Position numbers and translations under genes: made by a program | Source of the DNA: an uncultured Methylococcales bacterium | GTDB taxonomy: Bacteria > Pseudomonadota > Gammaproteobacteria > Methylococcales > Methylomonadaceae | NCBI GenBank assembly: GCA_903902705.1 | Contig: CAIUVX010000063.1 | Span: forward strand, 1-64,000 | Reading direction: 5' to 3' | Length of the DNA: 64,000 bases | Part shown: positions 18,135 through 29,228 of the stretch, piece after piece | How the letters are laid out: each line of letters starts with the position of its first letter | Position numbering within the stretch: position 1 is the stretch's first letter | The notes under the pieces: model-generated | What the model saw: only the letters and a program-made list of their open reading frames with translations | The model's database searches: none | Told to the model about the DNA's origin: nothing

Positions 18135-19935
18135 CTGACTGATGAAAAGTATCGTAAATTCGTTGTGCCAATACTCGGCTAATGCCGTCTATGCTACAAA
18201 GTGCGTCCACACTTGCGCGTGCTACCCCTTGCAACCCCCCAAATTGTTTTAATAATGTCTGCCGCCGCTTCGTTCCCAGTCCTGAAAGTGATTCTAAAAC
18301 CGATTGCTTACTTGCTTTAGCTCGACGTTGCCGATGTCCTGTTAGTGCAAATCGATGTGCTTCATCACGAATTTGTTGAATCAACAACCCACCCGCTTCC
18401 ACTGTGATAGGAATAGGTTGTTCTTGAGTCAAGACAATTAGCTTTTCCCTGCCAGATTTTCGATTTTCTCCTTTTGCAACACCGACTATCATAACATTGT
18501 TTATGGCTAATTCTGCTAATGCCTTTTGCGCTTCATGAACTTGAGGTTTGCCACCGTCGATAAATGCTATATCGGGAGTCTCATGTTGACCTTGTTGCAA
18601 GCGTTTAAAGCGTCGAAAAACCGCTTGATAAATCGCCGCACAATCATCACCGCCCGTAATACCCGTAATATTAAATCGTCGATAAGCGGATTTAACCGCG
18701 CCTTCTCTGTCAAATACCACACACGAGGCAACCGTTTGTTCACCTTGAGTATGACTAATATCGAAACATTCCAAACGCTTAGGCACAGTTTCACAACCCA
18801 GTAACTGCTGCAAACTGACAAACCGCGCCAGCATATTTTGCTTGGATGCTAACTGTGTTGCCAGAGCGTTTTCAACATTGCTAGCCGCCATTTGCAACCA
18901 TTTCAGCCGCTCGCCTTTCACCTTAGTGACAATGCTCAGCGCGTGTTTCGCTTGCGTTGCCAACACCTCACGCACTAAATTCACTTCTTCTAGCGCGTGA
19001 CTGATGATTAACTCATACGGCACAGGTTTATCCAAATAATACTGTGGAATAAACGCCTGCAACACAGCGGCAGGTTGGTACGCATCGGTCATTTTAGGAA
19101 AAAATGCTTTATTGCCTAAATGCTGGCCGCCGCGAATAAAAAACACCTGCACACAGGCGACATTACCCTCAGTTGCACAAGCAATAATATCCATATCACC
19201 ACCTTCACCATCAATAAACTGTTTTTCCAATACCGAACGCAAACGCACAATTTGATCGCGTACACTTGCCGCCTGCTCAAACGCTAATGCCGCCGCTGCT
19301 GTTTCCATTTTAACAATCAAATTATCGATTAATAACCCACTTTTTCCCTCCAAAAACAATACGGTATTATCCACATCCAATGTGTAATCGGTTTTATCAA
19401 TCAAACCCACACACGGCGCGGTACAGCGTCCTATTTGATGTTGCAAACAAGGGCGAGTACGGTTGTTATACACCGTGTCCTCACATTGACGCACAGGAAA
19501 CAAGCGTTGCAATAATTTCAAACTTTCCGATGCTGCACCTGAACTAGGATAAGGGCCAAAATAACGCCCTAGCTTGCGTTTCGCACCACGGTGAATAGAA
19601 ATTTGCGGAAACTTGTGATTAGATAAAAAAATATAAGGATAGGATTTATCATCGCGCAAACAAATATTATAACGTGGCTTATGGCGTTTAATTTGCTGGC
19701 TTTCCAGTATTAAAGCCTCGTTTTCGGTACGCGTTATTGTCACCTCAATAGCGGCAATCTTAGCCACCATCACCTGTTGCTTAGTGGTCGCCGATGAGTT
19801 TTTAAAATAACTGGAAACGCGGTTTTTAAGATTTTTCGCCTTACCGATATAAATAATCTCGCCCTCGGCATTCAGCATTTTATAAATACCAGCCTGTGTG
19901 GTTAGATTTTTTAAAAATGATGCACTATCAAACAC
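18118..19935 (-). CDS. uvrC: Excinuclease ABC subunit C
   Basis: GIY-YIG start (GIYKMLNAEGEIIYIGKAKNLKNRVSSYF), UvrC homology and HhH C-terminus. Confidence 0.96.
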   Translation of the reverse strand: MFDSASFLKNLTTQAGIYKMLNAEGEIIYIGKAKNLKNRVSSYFKNSSATTKQQVMVAKIAAIEVTITRTENEALILESQQIKRHKPRYNICLRDDKSYPYIFLSNHKFPQISIHRGAKRKLGRYFGPYPSSGAASESLKLLQRLFPVRQCEDTVYNNRTRPCLQHQIGRCTAPCVGLIDKTDYTLDVDNTVLFLEGKSGLLIDNLIVKMETAAAALAFEQAASVRDQIVRLRSVLEKQFIDGEGGDMDIIACATEGNVACVQVFFIRGGQHLGNKAFFPKMTDAYQPAAVLQAFIPQYYLDKPVPYELIISHALEEVNLVREVLATQAKHALSIVTKVKGERLKWLQMAASNVENALATQLASKQNMLARFVSLQQLLGCETVPKRLECFDISHTQGEQTVASCVVFDREGAVKSAYRRFNITGITGGDDCAAIYQAVFRRFKRLQQGQHETPDIAFIDGGKPQVHEAQKALAELAINNVMIVGVAKGENRKSGREKLIVLTQEQPIPITVEAGGLLIQQIRDEAHRFALTGHRQRRAKASKQSVLESLSGLGTKRRQTLLKQFGGLQGVARASVDALCSIDGISRVLAQRIYDTFHQSDDHSI

Positions 19936-20146
19936 AGCTTAACCTGCCCATAGTTATCAAAAAGTTAAACGGCTTTGTTTGTGAAAATTTGACTGAGATC
20001 AAAAGGGCTGTCACCACCATCCATCTGTCCGACAGTTTTGACCAGTGGGTTGCCCTAAAATTGACATAGATGTATGGCTTAACACACCTAGCATGGGAAC
20101 GTTTTTCTGAGTAACAAAAAATAAATGGGGAAAACGGCAGAACACA

Positions 20147-20181
20147 AACCTTCGAGGTTTTTAAAACCCCGAAGGTTTTTA
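20147..20181. repeat. Hairpin element (aaccttcgaggttttt-aaaaccccgaaggtttttt class), possible terminator
   Basis: Inverted repeat with trailing T-run; similar hairpin near 52285. Confidence 0.6.
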
Positions 20182-20186
20182 ACTAG

Positions 20187-20597
20187 TTAGTCCAATAAAT
20201 CTTGCGGAATATTGCCGCCATTTGCTGCGAGTTTTTGCAAGACAGTTTTGTGTAGCCACATATTCATACGAGCAGAATCGCCCATTTTTTCATCGGGACA
20301 ACCTAATTCTGCTGCCAATTCTTTACGCGAATGCAAACTACTGTCCAGTTCCAGTAACTTTAACAAATCGACTATCGAAACTTTCCAGTTCAGTTTTTCG
20401 GCATGAGATGCCGCTAATGCTTCCAGTTTGGCAGCGACATCAACCACAGCGATTGTAGCAACTGGAGAAGGTACGGCAGATTGTTCGATATTTTCACTTT
20501 CCTCAGCGACAACATTATCTGGCGCGGATTCGGGTGCTTCAGCCGCTTCGTCACTGCCAAAACCCAGTTTGCTAGCGATACTACTAAATATACTCAT
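20187..20597 (-). CDS. DUF3597 domain-containing protein
   Basis: MSIFSSIASKLGF...VDVAAKLEALAASHAEKLNWKVSIVDLLKLLELDSSLHSRKELAAELG. Confidence 0.85.
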   Translation of the reverse strand: MSIFSSIASKLGFGSDEAAEAPESAPDNVVAEESENIEQSAVPSPVATIAVVDVAAKLEALAASHAEKLNWKVSIVDLLKLLELDSSLHSRKELAAELGCPDEKMGDSARMNMWLHKTVLQKLAANGGNIPQDLLD

Positions 20598-20723
20598 GGT
20601 GATTCCTCAAAGTTAAAGTGGAGTGTGTTGTTAAGCTAATTTGTTGCTCAGAAAACTACTGAGTTCAATTAACGCAAGTTGTTGTAAATTGCCATTGTCA
20701 GGCACATATCATATCCAGTTTCA

Positions 20724-20800
20724 ATAATGCCATCCTTGGCACTGAATTCCAGCATTCATGCTGGAATGACGATGGTTGACCTTAATATTATAGCTGCCGC
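20724..20800. repeat. Dispersed repeat, copy 2
   Basis: atgccatccttggcactgaattccagcattcatgctggaatga...taatattatag; see 13113-13190. Confidence 0.75.
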
Positions 20801-20848
20801 TTTTTTTGCTCATAGATCACCGACCGCGTAACCTTGATAGGTATATAT

Positions 20849-23284
20849 TTAATGCGCGGTCAACGTCTGATTTTTTATCGTGACACGATCAGCCTCTGCT
20901 TTACTTTGCTCTTCTAGGCTTTTTTGAGTGATGGGTACAGGCATATATTGCAACGCAACTTCCAAGACTTCGTCTATCCAATGCACGGGTCTTATGTCTA
21001 AATTTTGTTTAATGTTGTCTGGAATTTCCACGAGGTCTTTGGCATTGTCTGCTGGAATCAATACCGTAGTAATACCGCCACGATGCGCTGCCAACAGTTT
21101 TTCTTTTAAGCCGCCGATAGGTAATACTTCGCCACGCAGAGTGATTTCGCCTGTCATAGCAACATTTGCCCGCACAGGTATTTTGGTTAAGGCGGAAATA
21201 ATAGCGGTACACATACCTATGCCCGCGCTAGGTCCATCTTTAGGGGTCGCGCCTTCGGGTACATGGACATGAATGTCATTGTTCTGAAATACGCTATTAT
21301 CAAGCCCTAAAATATCTGCACGACTTCTGACGACGGTCATGGCGGCTTCAATGGATTCTTTCATTACATCGCCCAGTTTTCCTGTTGCCGAATGCTTGCC
21401 TTTACCCGCAATAACGGCGGTTTCAATAGTGAGTAATTCGCCGCCCACTTCTGTCCAAGCCAAGCCAGTCACTTGTCCAACTTGGTCTTGCTCTTCTGCT
21501 AAGCCATAACTAAAGCGTCTAACCCCTAAATAATCTTGCAGGTTTTCAGGGGTAATAAACACTTTTTCTTTTTTAGCACTTAATAATAAGGCTTTGACCA
21601 CTTTACGACAAATTTTAGAAATATCTCGTTCCAGATTACGCACCCCCGCTTCACGCGAGTAGTAACGAATCATGTCTCTAACCACCGCTTCGGGAATCTC
21701 AATCTCGTGTTCTTTAAGACCGTTATTAGTAATTTGCTTGGGGATTAAATAACGCAAGGCTATATTGATTTTTTCATCTTCGGTGTAACCTGCTAAACGT
21801 ATGACTTCCATTCTGTCCAATAGGGCAGGGGGGATATTCATAGTGTTAGCGGTCGCTACAAACATGACATCGGATAAATCAAAATCGACTTCTAAATAGT
21901 GATCGGAAAACGTGTGATTTTGCTCAGGGTCTAATACTTCTAATAATGCTGATGCAGGATCGCCACGAAAATCCGCCGCCATTTTATCGATTTCATCCAA
22001 CAAAAACATCGGATTGCGGGTTTTTATTTTGGCTAAATTTTGTAAAATTTTCCCAGGCATCGAACCAATATAGGTGCGTCTATGCCCGCGAATTTCCGCT
22101 TCATCACGCACACCACCTAATGCCATGCGCACATAGCTACGATTAGTGGCTCTAGCAATCGATTCACCTAAAGAAGTTTTGCCTACACCTGGAGGTCCAA
22201 CTAAACACAGAATTGGACCTTTCAGTTGTTTTACCCGTTGATGTACAGCGAGGTATTCCAAAATCCGTTCTTTGACTTTTTCTAAACCGTAATGCTCAGT
22301 TTCCAGCACTTGTTCAGCAATTTTTAAATCATGGCGGACTTTGGTTTTTTTCTTCCACGGTACGTTAATCATCCAGTCAATGTAATTGCGTACCACGGTT
22401 GCTTCTGCTGACATCGGCGACATCATTTTAAGTTTGTTCAACTCAGCGTCTGCCTTGGTTTTCGCTTCCTTGGACATACCTGCGTCGGCAATTTTTTTGG
22501 CTAATTCTTCAATTTCATTAGGCACATCTTCCATTTCACCTAATTCTTTTTGAATCGCCTTCATTTGTTCGTTTAGGTAATATTCGCGCTGATTTTTCTC
22601 CATCTGTTGTTTAACGCGCCCGCGAATTTTCTTTTCCATTTCCAGAATATCCACTTCGCCTTCCATCAGCGTCATTAAATGTTCCAGACGTTTTTCAATG
22701 TCTACCGTTTCAAGAATAATCTGCTTGTCATGCACTTTTAAACTCATGTGCGCGGCAATGGTATCCGCAAGCCGACTAGGATCATCAATGCCTGTTAATG
22801 AAATCAATACTTCAGGCGGAATTTTGTTATTCAGCTTAACGTATTGTTCAAATGAACTGATGGCAGTGCGTTGCAATACATCTTGACCTTGATCAGATAA
22901 GCTTGAAACATCGTCAAGTGGGGCAATCAGTGCAGTAAAAAAATGCGCTGTCTCATCATAGCGCAGCACTTCACAGCGTTGATCACCTTCAACTAAGACT
23001 TTGACTGTACCATCAGGGAGTTTTAACAATTGCAGAATGTTGGCTAGTGTACCGATTCGATAAAGATCTGTAACCTCAGGATCATCAATTTCCGCTTCTT
23101 TTTGCGCCACCAACAACACTTGTTTGTCATCTTTCATGGCAGCTTCTAAAGCATCTATCGATTTTTCCCTGCCGACAAATAACGGGATCACCATGTGCGG
23201 GTAAACCACAACATCTCTTAGCGGCAAGACGGGGATTAATACATCGGTTGATTGGTGCGTTTCCACAATGAATTCCTGTGTCAA
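20849..23284 (-). CDS. lon: ATP-dependent protease Lon
   Basis: LON N-domain, [23 protein letters not shown], catalytic [10 protein letters not shown]-type ([14 protein letters not shown]). Confidence 0.97.
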   Translation of the reverse strand: MTQEFIVETHQSTDVLIPVLPLRDVVVYPHMVIPLFVGREKSIDALEAAMKDDKQVLLVAQKEAEIDDPEVTDLYRIGTLANILQLLKLPDGTVKVLVEGDQRCEVLRYDETAHFFTALIAPLDDVSSLSDQGQDVLQRTAISSFEQYVKLNNKIPPEVLISLTGIDDPSRLADTIAAHMSLKVHDKQIILETVDIEKRLEHLMTLMEGEVDILEMEKKIRGRVKQQMEKNQREYYLNEQMKAIQKELGEMEDVPNEIEELAKKIADAGMSKEAKTKADAELNKLKMMSPMSAEATVVRNYIDWMINVPWKKKTKVRHDLKIAEQVLETEHYGLEKVKERILEYLAVHQRVKQLKGPILCLVGPPGVGKTSLGESIARATNRSYVRMALGGVRDEAEIRGHRRTYIGSMPGKILQNLAKIKTRNPMFLLDEIDKMAADFRGDPASALLEVLDPEQNHTFSDHYLEVDFDLSDVMFVATANTMNIPPALLDRMEVIRLAGYTEDEKINIALRYLIPKQITNNGLKEHEIEIPEAVVRDMIRYYSREAGVRNLERDISKICRKVVKALLLSAKKEKVFITPENLQDYLGVRRFSYGLAEEQDQVGQVTGLAWTEVGGELLTIETAVIAGKGKHSATGKLGDVMKESIEAAMTVVRSRADILGLDNSVFQNNDIHVHVPEGATPKDGPSAGIGMCTAIISALTKIPVRANVAMTGEITLRGEVLPIGGLKEKLLAAHRGGITTVLIPADNAKDLVEIPDNIKQNLDIRPVHWIDEVLEVALQYMPVPITQKSLEEQSKAEADRVTIKNQTLTAH

Positions 23285-23361
23285 ATTTACGATGTAACCA
23301 TTATGAGGATGCTAATCAAAATAGCAAGGCGTAGAAGTGGGTTTTTGTAAGTTTTAAAGGC

Positions 23362-23396
23362 AAAAAAGGGAGCTTTCGCAAAAAAGCTCCCTTTTT
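23362..23396. terminator. Hairpin terminator upstream of lon
   Basis: aaaaaagggagcttt-cgca-aaaaagctccctttttcc. Confidence 0.75.
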
Positions 23397-23502
23397 CCTT
23401 CGCGGGGTGGGTTATTCAACTCACCCGCACGTTTAAATTAAAATGTGATTCGTGACATATCCAAAACGTTACGACGGGGGTGAATACCCCGTCGCGCTTC
23501 GG

Positions 23503-23579
23503 AAAGCCCCCGCATTCTCCAAGCTCCATGCGGGTTACTTGCTATTCCGCCTTACGGATTAATTGTAGGGTGGGCAAGC
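23503..23579. repeat. Direct repeat copy A
   Basis: aaagcccccgcattctccaagctccatgcgggttacttgctattccgccttacggattaattgtagggtgggcaagc; near-identical to 24793-24870. Confidence 0.9.
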
Positions 23580-23684
23580 GATAGAGCAGTTTGCCCACGC
23601 TACCTGACTTTGATGGGTGTGTCGCCAGCTTGCCAGTCACTTGAAGTTTCAGCGTAGCACGATTACTGATAGCCGTAGTGCGGC

Positions 23685-23858
23685 AAAACAGCAGATGATG
23701 TTCATGCGCAAACTCTGGGTGTAGAATGTCGTAAAGATAGCGGGGTGATTGATGAAATTCCAGCGGCTTATAAAGACATCGATAAAGTGATGGAACACCA
23801 AAGCGATTTAGTGGAAGTGGTGCATACACTGAAACAGGTATTGTGCATTAAGGGTTAA
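23685..23858 (+). pseudogene. rtcB: C-terminal stub of RtcB RNA ligase
   Basis: ...ADDVHAQTLGVECRKDSGVIDEIPAAYKDIDKVMEHQSDLVEVVHTLKQVLCIKG* matches the conserved RtcB C-terminus (HVECRKDAEVIDEIPMAYKDIDAVM...); in-frame TAG just upstream, no rest of gene. Confidence 0.85.
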
Positions 23859-23940
23859 AGTGCAATCGTCGGAGTACAAATTTAGGTTTGTACTCCGACT
23901 AATCTATTATTACGACTCCAACATTAACGAGGTTTTTCTG

Positions 23941-24663
23941 ATGAAAATAACGCCAATATTACTGTGTACTACTGCACTAATAATCACAGCTTGCACCGCG
24001 CTACCATTAAAACAACAATATAATAAGGCAGTCAAAGATGCCGCTATTGTCAAAGCCAAAGAAAAAACCAACACATTACTGGCAATTACCCCTAATAATC
24101 CTAAATTGGTATGGAATGCCGATAAAACTAAACTACTGGTAGTGACGTGGAAAAGTCGTGATGCTTACGAAAAATTTGTCAAAAATAACACCCAAGCCCC
24201 TAGCAATCCAAACTATGCACTGTGGGTGAGTGCTGCTCCGCAAGTTAAGGCATTCTGTCAAGCTTACGAGCGTGACACCGACGATGAATTGAATTTACGC
24301 TTGAAGCAATATCTGGGTTTAGCTCCCGAATGGCAATACGATGTTTTTGTGGAAATGTGGGTTAGCCCAGAACACTTATTCCGTCCTTGTGTTGACCCAG
24401 AAATTAACGATACCCAATGTGAAACCAAAGTACCTGCAAAATTTCCTGCGGTAGCCAATATTCCTGACTACGGTTTGTTTTACAAAAATCTGTATTTTAA
24501 AAGTTTCAGAGAATCGGCAGGCGTACCGTGGACGGGTTTAGGTTATACCTACGATTGGGGCAATGATGACAGCGACATCGGTGCGAGTGAATTTATTTTA
24601 ATGCCTAACGCACCTTATCAAATCAAACAAGTGCTAACCACCCATGAGTATTGCGCAAAATAA
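23941..24663 (+). CDS. Hypothetical lipoprotein
   Basis: Start at 23941 (MKITPILLCTTALIITAC lipobox); full-length ORF. Confidence 0.65.
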   Translation: MKITPILLCTTALIITACTALPLKQQYNKAVKDAAIVKAKEKTNTLLAITPNNPKLVWNADKTKLLVVTWKSRDAYEKFVKNNTQAPSNPNYALWVSAAPQVKAFCQAYERDTDDELNLRLKQYLGLAPEWQYDVFVEMWVSPEHLFRPCVDPEINDTQCETKVPAKFPAVANIPDYGLFYKNLYFKSFRESAGVPWTGLGYTYDWGNDDSDIGASEFILMPNAPYQIKQVLTTHEYCAK

Positions 24664-24792
24664 AATTTGCTAGATTGTTATTCACTCAAACTCGCTGTTT
24701 ATTAACATAGGGCAGAATACGCGGTCGCTATTACGGGTTGCGTAGCCCGTGTGGAGCATAGCGGAACACGGGGAACAATAGCATCATCACGA

Positions 24793-24870
24793 AAAGCCCC
24801 CGCATTCCGCAAGCTCCATGCGGGTTACTTGCTATTCCGCCTTACGGATTAATTTGTAGGGTGGGCAAGC
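24793..24870. repeat. Direct repeat copy B
   Basis: aaagcccccgcattccgcaagctccatgcgggttacttgctattccgccttacggattaatttgtagggtgggcaagc. Confidence 0.9.
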
Positions 24871-25159
24871 ATCTTTTTGCTTGCCCACCGATTATGCTGA
24901 TTCCGCGTGGGTAAACGATAAAGCCGTTTGCCAACCCTAACTGACTGGGATAACGTAAGGAATCCCAACATAACATCGAAAAAATGCTGGAATTCGACTG
25001 ACCCTCAGCCTACTACTGCTATTAGTAAGTAGTCAGCATGAAGCTTGCGGAATGCAGGGGCTAATATAGATTTTACGATAGTAATTAACATTGGGTATTA
25101 CCTGCTTAGGCACAAATAGCGTATCATTTTCCACTTACTGTAATTTAAGACTACGACTT

Positions 25160-26860
25160 ATGATCGAGCAAAAAATACCCTATCAAGCCTTACTTAAAAC
25201 GCTACAGGACAAAGGTAGCTTGTCTGCTATCGAGTTAAAAAAAGTAGAGCGCGTACAAAAAACTGCTGTGGCAGAAAGTTTGCCACAATTATTGGTTAAA
25301 CTTGGCTTGTGTTCCGAACAAGATGTCGCCAACGCTTTTGTTGAATCGGGGCAGTTTGAAAAAGTTGTTGCAGAACAATATCCCCAAGAAAGACAACTAC
25401 CCGAAAACATCTCGTTACGGTTTTTAAAAAATTATCATGTGATAGGGCTGGGTGATACCCAAGACACGGCGACTGTCGCTCTCATGGATCCTGAAGATTC
25501 ATTTGTGCTGGACGCATTACGTTTAGCAACAGGTAAAAAAGTCATTGCTAAAGTCGGCTTATTATCCGAAATTGATGCAGCATTGGAAGAGCAGTACAGT
25601 CACGATCGCTCAAAAACTGATAAATTACTGGATGAGTCAGGGGATTATGACATTCGTGAAGAAGACCTTGAGCATTTAAAAGACCTCGCCAGTGAAGCTC
25701 CTGTTATCAAAATGGTTAATTTGATTATGCAGCGAGCTATCGAATTAAAAGCTTCCGATATTCATATTGAACCGTTTGAGCAATCTTTAAAAGTGAGATT
25801 ACGCGTCGATGGGGTGTTACAAGAAATTGACGCGCCGCCCGTTAAATCCACCGCAGCGGTGATTTCGCGTATTAAAATCATGGCTAAATTGAATATTGCC
25901 GAACGCCGTTTGCCGCAAGATGGTCGAATCAAAATACAAATGCTGGGCAAAGAATTGGATTTGCGTATTTCAACCATTCCAACCATGTATGGTGAAAGCG
26001 TGGTGATTCGTTTGCTGGATAAGGAAAACACAGTATTAGATTTTGAAGCACTGGGTTTTTCGGGTAAACATTTAAAGCAGTTTTCCGATATTTTAGCATT
26101 GCCGCATGGCATTATTTTAATTACAGGTCCAACGGGTAGCGGTAAATCAACCACGCTGTACGCAGCTCTTAAGCAATTAAATACCTCAGCGCGTAAAATC
26201 ATCACCGTTGAAGACCCCGTAGAATACCAAATGGAAGGTATTAACCAGATTCAGGCAAAACCACAAATCGGTTTAACCTTTGCCACCGCATTGCGTTCTA
26301 TCGTTCGACAAGACCCTGACGTTATTATGATTGGCGAAATGCGTGACTTAGAAACTGCGCGTATTGCGGTGCAGTCGGCGTTAACAGGTCACTTAGTGTT
26401 ATCGACTTTACATACCAATAATGCCGCTGGGGGTATCACACGGTTATTAGATATGGGGCTGGAGGAATATTTACTCACCTCCACCGTCAACGGCATATTA
26501 GCGCAACGCTTAGTCAGAAAACTTTGCCCCGCTTGTAAGCAGGCGACTCCCGCTCCCGCTGTGTTAATTGACGATTTGAAGTTACGCCGCTACGCTCCCG
26601 AAGGCGATATTATGCTATACAAACCCATTGGTTGCGCGGCTTGTAGCGGAGTCGGCTATCGTGGACGCTTAGCGATTATCGAATTTTTACCGATGAGCAA
26701 TGGCATTCGTCAAGCGGTCATGGCGCATGAAGAAGCGGGCGCTATTCAAAATCTGGCAGTGGAAGAAGGTATGTCCACACTTTATGAAAATGGTTTAGTA
26801 AAAGTGATTCAAGGTATCACCACCCTAGAAGAAGTTTTACGCGTTACCTCGGAAACCTGA
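25160..26860 (+). CDS. gspE: Type II secretion / type IV pilus assembly ATPase (GspE/PilB family)
   Basis: ITGPTGSGKSTTLYAAL, DPDVIMIGEMRD, CPACK...CAACSG zinc motif; start at 25160 preferred. Confidence 0.9.
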   Translation: MIEQKIPYQALLKTLQDKGSLSAIELKKVERVQKTAVAESLPQLLVKLGLCSEQDVANAFVESGQFEKVVAEQYPQERQLPENISLRFLKNYHVIGLGDTQDTATVALMDPEDSFVLDALRLATGKKVIAKVGLLSEIDAALEEQYSHDRSKTDKLLDESGDYDIREEDLEHLKDLASEAPVIKMVNLIMQRAIELKASDIHIEPFEQSLKVRLRVDGVLQEIDAPPVKSTAAVISRIKIMAKLNIAERRLPQDGRIKIQMLGKELDLRISTIPTMYGESVVIRLLDKENTVLDFEALGFSGKHLKQFSDILALPHGIILITGPTGSGKSTTLYAALKQLNTSARKIITVEDPVEYQMEGINQIQAKPQIGLTFATALRSIVRQDPDVIMIGEMRDLETARIAVQSALTGHLVLSTLHTNNAAGGITRLLDMGLEEYLLTSTVNGILAQRLVRKLCPACKQATPAPAVLIDDLKLRRYAPEGDIMLYKPIGCAACSGVGYRGRLAIIEFLPMSNGIRQAVMAHEEAGAIQNLAVEEGMSTLYENGLVKVIQGITTLEEVLRVTSET

Positions 26861-28098
26861 TGCCTTTATTTTCCTACAAAGTAATTAATGATAACGGTAT
26901 AACTGAAGAAGGTGTGAGAGGAGCGGCTGATGAACAGAGTTTAGTCGTCACTTTGCAATCAGAAGGTTATATTCCTGTTCAAATTAAACCCGCTCATGCA
27001 GGCACGTTTTTGGGCTTAAAAATGCTTAGCCGACGCAATCAGTTGTCAGGCAAAGACATTCTGTTATTTACCAGTGAATTGGCGGTATTGCTAGAGTCGG
27101 GTTTACCTTTAGATCGTTCATTAACCGTATTAATGAGTGTCACCGAAGGTAATGAACCACTGACTAATTTTATTACCCGTGTTCTTGCCAAAGTTAAAGG
27201 TGGTTCTTCATTGACTGACGCAATGGAGCGACGAAAATCAGGTGATAGACCCTCCTCCAAAATTATCAGCAAATTTTACTTGAATATGATTCGAGCAGGT
27301 GAAGCCAGCGGGAGTTTAGGCGAAGTTTTAACGCGCTTGTCTCAATATATGGAAAGCTCACAAGAATTAAAAAGTACGGTAAGTACCGCCTTGATTTACC
27401 CAGTAATTTTGCTAGTCATGTCGGTCGCATCTTTATTAGTCATGTTGGTTTTTGTTGTGCCGCAATTCACTGAAATGTTTGAAAGTGCAGGCAAGGCGTT
27501 ACCTGTATCCACACAGGTCGTGATAGGCATGGCGCAATTATTAAAAGATTATTGGTGGCTATTACTGAGTACCGTATTGTTTATTTACTATTATATGCGC
27601 TCTCAATTAGCCTACCCTATCACCAAAAAAGTATGGGACAGACGTTTTTTTAATATCCCCTTACTTGGCAATATTATACTCAATAAAGAAACCGCTAGTT
27701 TTAGTCAAACCTTAGGTACATTATTATCAAATGGCGTTTCTTTATTAACCGCTTTAGCCATTGCGCGTGAAACTGTGAGTAACTTAGTATTAGTTGATGC
27801 TATCGCCGATGTACAAGAACAAGTAAAACAAGGTAAGAATATGTCAGTCGCTTTATTAGAAAAAAACATATTCCCTAAAATGGCAATGCAAATGATTAAA
27901 ACAGGCGAAGAAACAGGACGCTTAGAAGAAATGTTACTACGCGTTTCCACCATTTACGATAAACAACTTAAAGTATCTATTCAGCGTATGTTAGCAGTTT
28001 TAGAACCCGCATTAATTCTTAGTCTAGGGCTAATGATTGCAGGAATTATCGTCTCTATATTATTGGCTATTTTAAGCGTTAATGATTTGGCATTTTAA
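26860..28098 (+). CDS. gspF: Type II secretion inner membrane protein GspF
   Basis: T2SSF domains (LLFTSELAVLLESGLPLDRSL; FSQTLGTLLSNGVSLLTAL); start overlaps gspE stop (TGATG). Confidence 0.9.
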   Translation: MPLFSYKVINDNGITEEGVRGAADEQSLVVTLQSEGYIPVQIKPAHAGTFLGLKMLSRRNQLSGKDILLFTSELAVLLESGLPLDRSLTVLMSVTEGNEPLTNFITRVLAKVKGGSSLTDAMERRKSGDRPSSKIISKFYLNMIRAGEASGSLGEVLTRLSQYMESSQELKSTVSTALIYPVILLVMSVASLLVMLVFVVPQFTEMFESAGKALPVSTQVVIGMAQLLKDYWWLLLSTVLFIYYYMRSQLAYPITKKVWDRRFFNIPLLGNIILNKETASFSQTLGTLLSNGVSLLTALAIARETVSNLVLVDAIADVQEQVKQGKNMSVALLEKNIFPKMAMQMIKTGEETGRLEEMLLRVSTIYDKQLKVSIQRMLAVLEPALILSLGLMIAGIIVSILLAILSVNDLAF

Positions 28099-28194
28099 TA
28101 GGATTATAGTGAGGTATGTATTGTGTACCTTGCTTTTGTCTAGCAAGAGCTAATTGATATTTAATTACGCGCTAACTATTTTATAAAAATTTAT

Positions 28195-29223
28195 ATGTTA
28201 AAAAAACTAAGTTTAGATAATTTCACCACCTTTCAACACGCAGAATTTAATTTTTCCAAAGGGATTAATATTATTATTGGCGAAAATTCTAGCGGTAAAA
28301 GTCATGTATTAAAATTAGCTTATAGTGTCGCTACTGTTTGGGAGCAATGCGGTAAAACGGGCTGGCGTGAACAATTAGTTGAAAAATTGCATGGCGTATT
28401 TGGTATAGATTTATTGCTCGACTTAAAAAATTCTGCAACAAGATCCACAGCAGAAAGATATAATGTCACATTAGAATTTTTTGTTAATCATAAAAGTGGT
28501 AGTCAGGAATTAAGCTTTGATTTTAACAAGCCAGATAATATAACTATTAATGGTAGTGTTCCTCATGCGGCATTGGTGAATAAGCCACTATTTTTTCCTG
28601 CTAAAGAAGTATTATCTATTTTTCCAAACTTCATCAGTTTATACGAAAAATACGAACTATCATTTGATGAAACCTATTACGATTTATGTAAAGCTCTTGA
28701 CAACCCATTATTAAAAGAACCTAATCAATTATTAATTAATAAATTAGAGAAGATTATGGGGGGTAAAATTGTGTTTAGAGGTAATAATTTTTATTTAAAA
28801 ACACAAAATGGTGAGATGAATATTTTTATGGTAGCTGAAGGCTGGCGTAAGTTGGGTATGTTGTCTTATTTAATTGCTAATGATTCGTTAAAAGAAAATA
28901 GTATTCTATTCTGGGATGAACCTGAAACAAATTTAAATCCTAGATTAATCAAGCAATTAGTATCTTTTCTGGTGGAGCTAAGTCAACATAACATTCAAAT
29001 TGTTATTGCTACCCATAATTTATTTTTAATGAAATATTTTGATTATCTTATCGGACAATCAAATAACAAAGTTCCTGCCGCTTTTTTCAGTTTAGTGCGT
29101 ACTGAACAGGGCGTTACTGTAGAGCAAGGCGAACGCTTAAATCAATTAACCACCATTGTTGCATTAGAAGAAGAATTGGCTTTATATGACCAAGAACAAT
29201 CTTTAATGTATAGCCAATGGTAG
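28195..29223 (+). CDS. AAA-family (SMC/OLD/RecF-like) ATPase
   Basis: Walker A GENSSGKS, signature-like AEGWRKLGML, Walker B ILFWDEPETNLNP, H-loop VIATHN. Confidence 0.9.
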   Translation: MLKKLSLDNFTTFQHAEFNFSKGINIIIGENSSGKSHVLKLAYSVATVWEQCGKTGWREQLVEKLHGVFGIDLLLDLKNSATRSTAERYNVTLEFFVNHKSGSQELSFDFNKPDNITINGSVPHAALVNKPLFFPAKEVLSIFPNFISLYEKYELSFDETYYDLCKALDNPLLKEPNQLLINKLEKIMGGKIVFRGNNFYLKTQNGEMNIFMVAEGWRKLGMLSYLIANDSLKENSILFWDEPETNLNPRLIKQLVSFLVELSQHNIQIVIATHNLFLMKYFDYLIGQSNNKVPAAFFSLVRTEQGVTVEQGERLNQLTTIVALEEELALYDQEQSLMYSQW

Positions 29224-29228
29224 AAATT

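Noticed and set aside
20636-20701. Possible short C-terminal stub DNGNLQQLALIELSSFLSNKLA* (-) beside the repeat at 20724
   Set aside because: Only 22 aa and no identifiable family; too weak to count as another truncated gene.
23542-23829. ORF of 95 aa (-)
   Set aside because: Antisense to the rtcB stub and a repeat.
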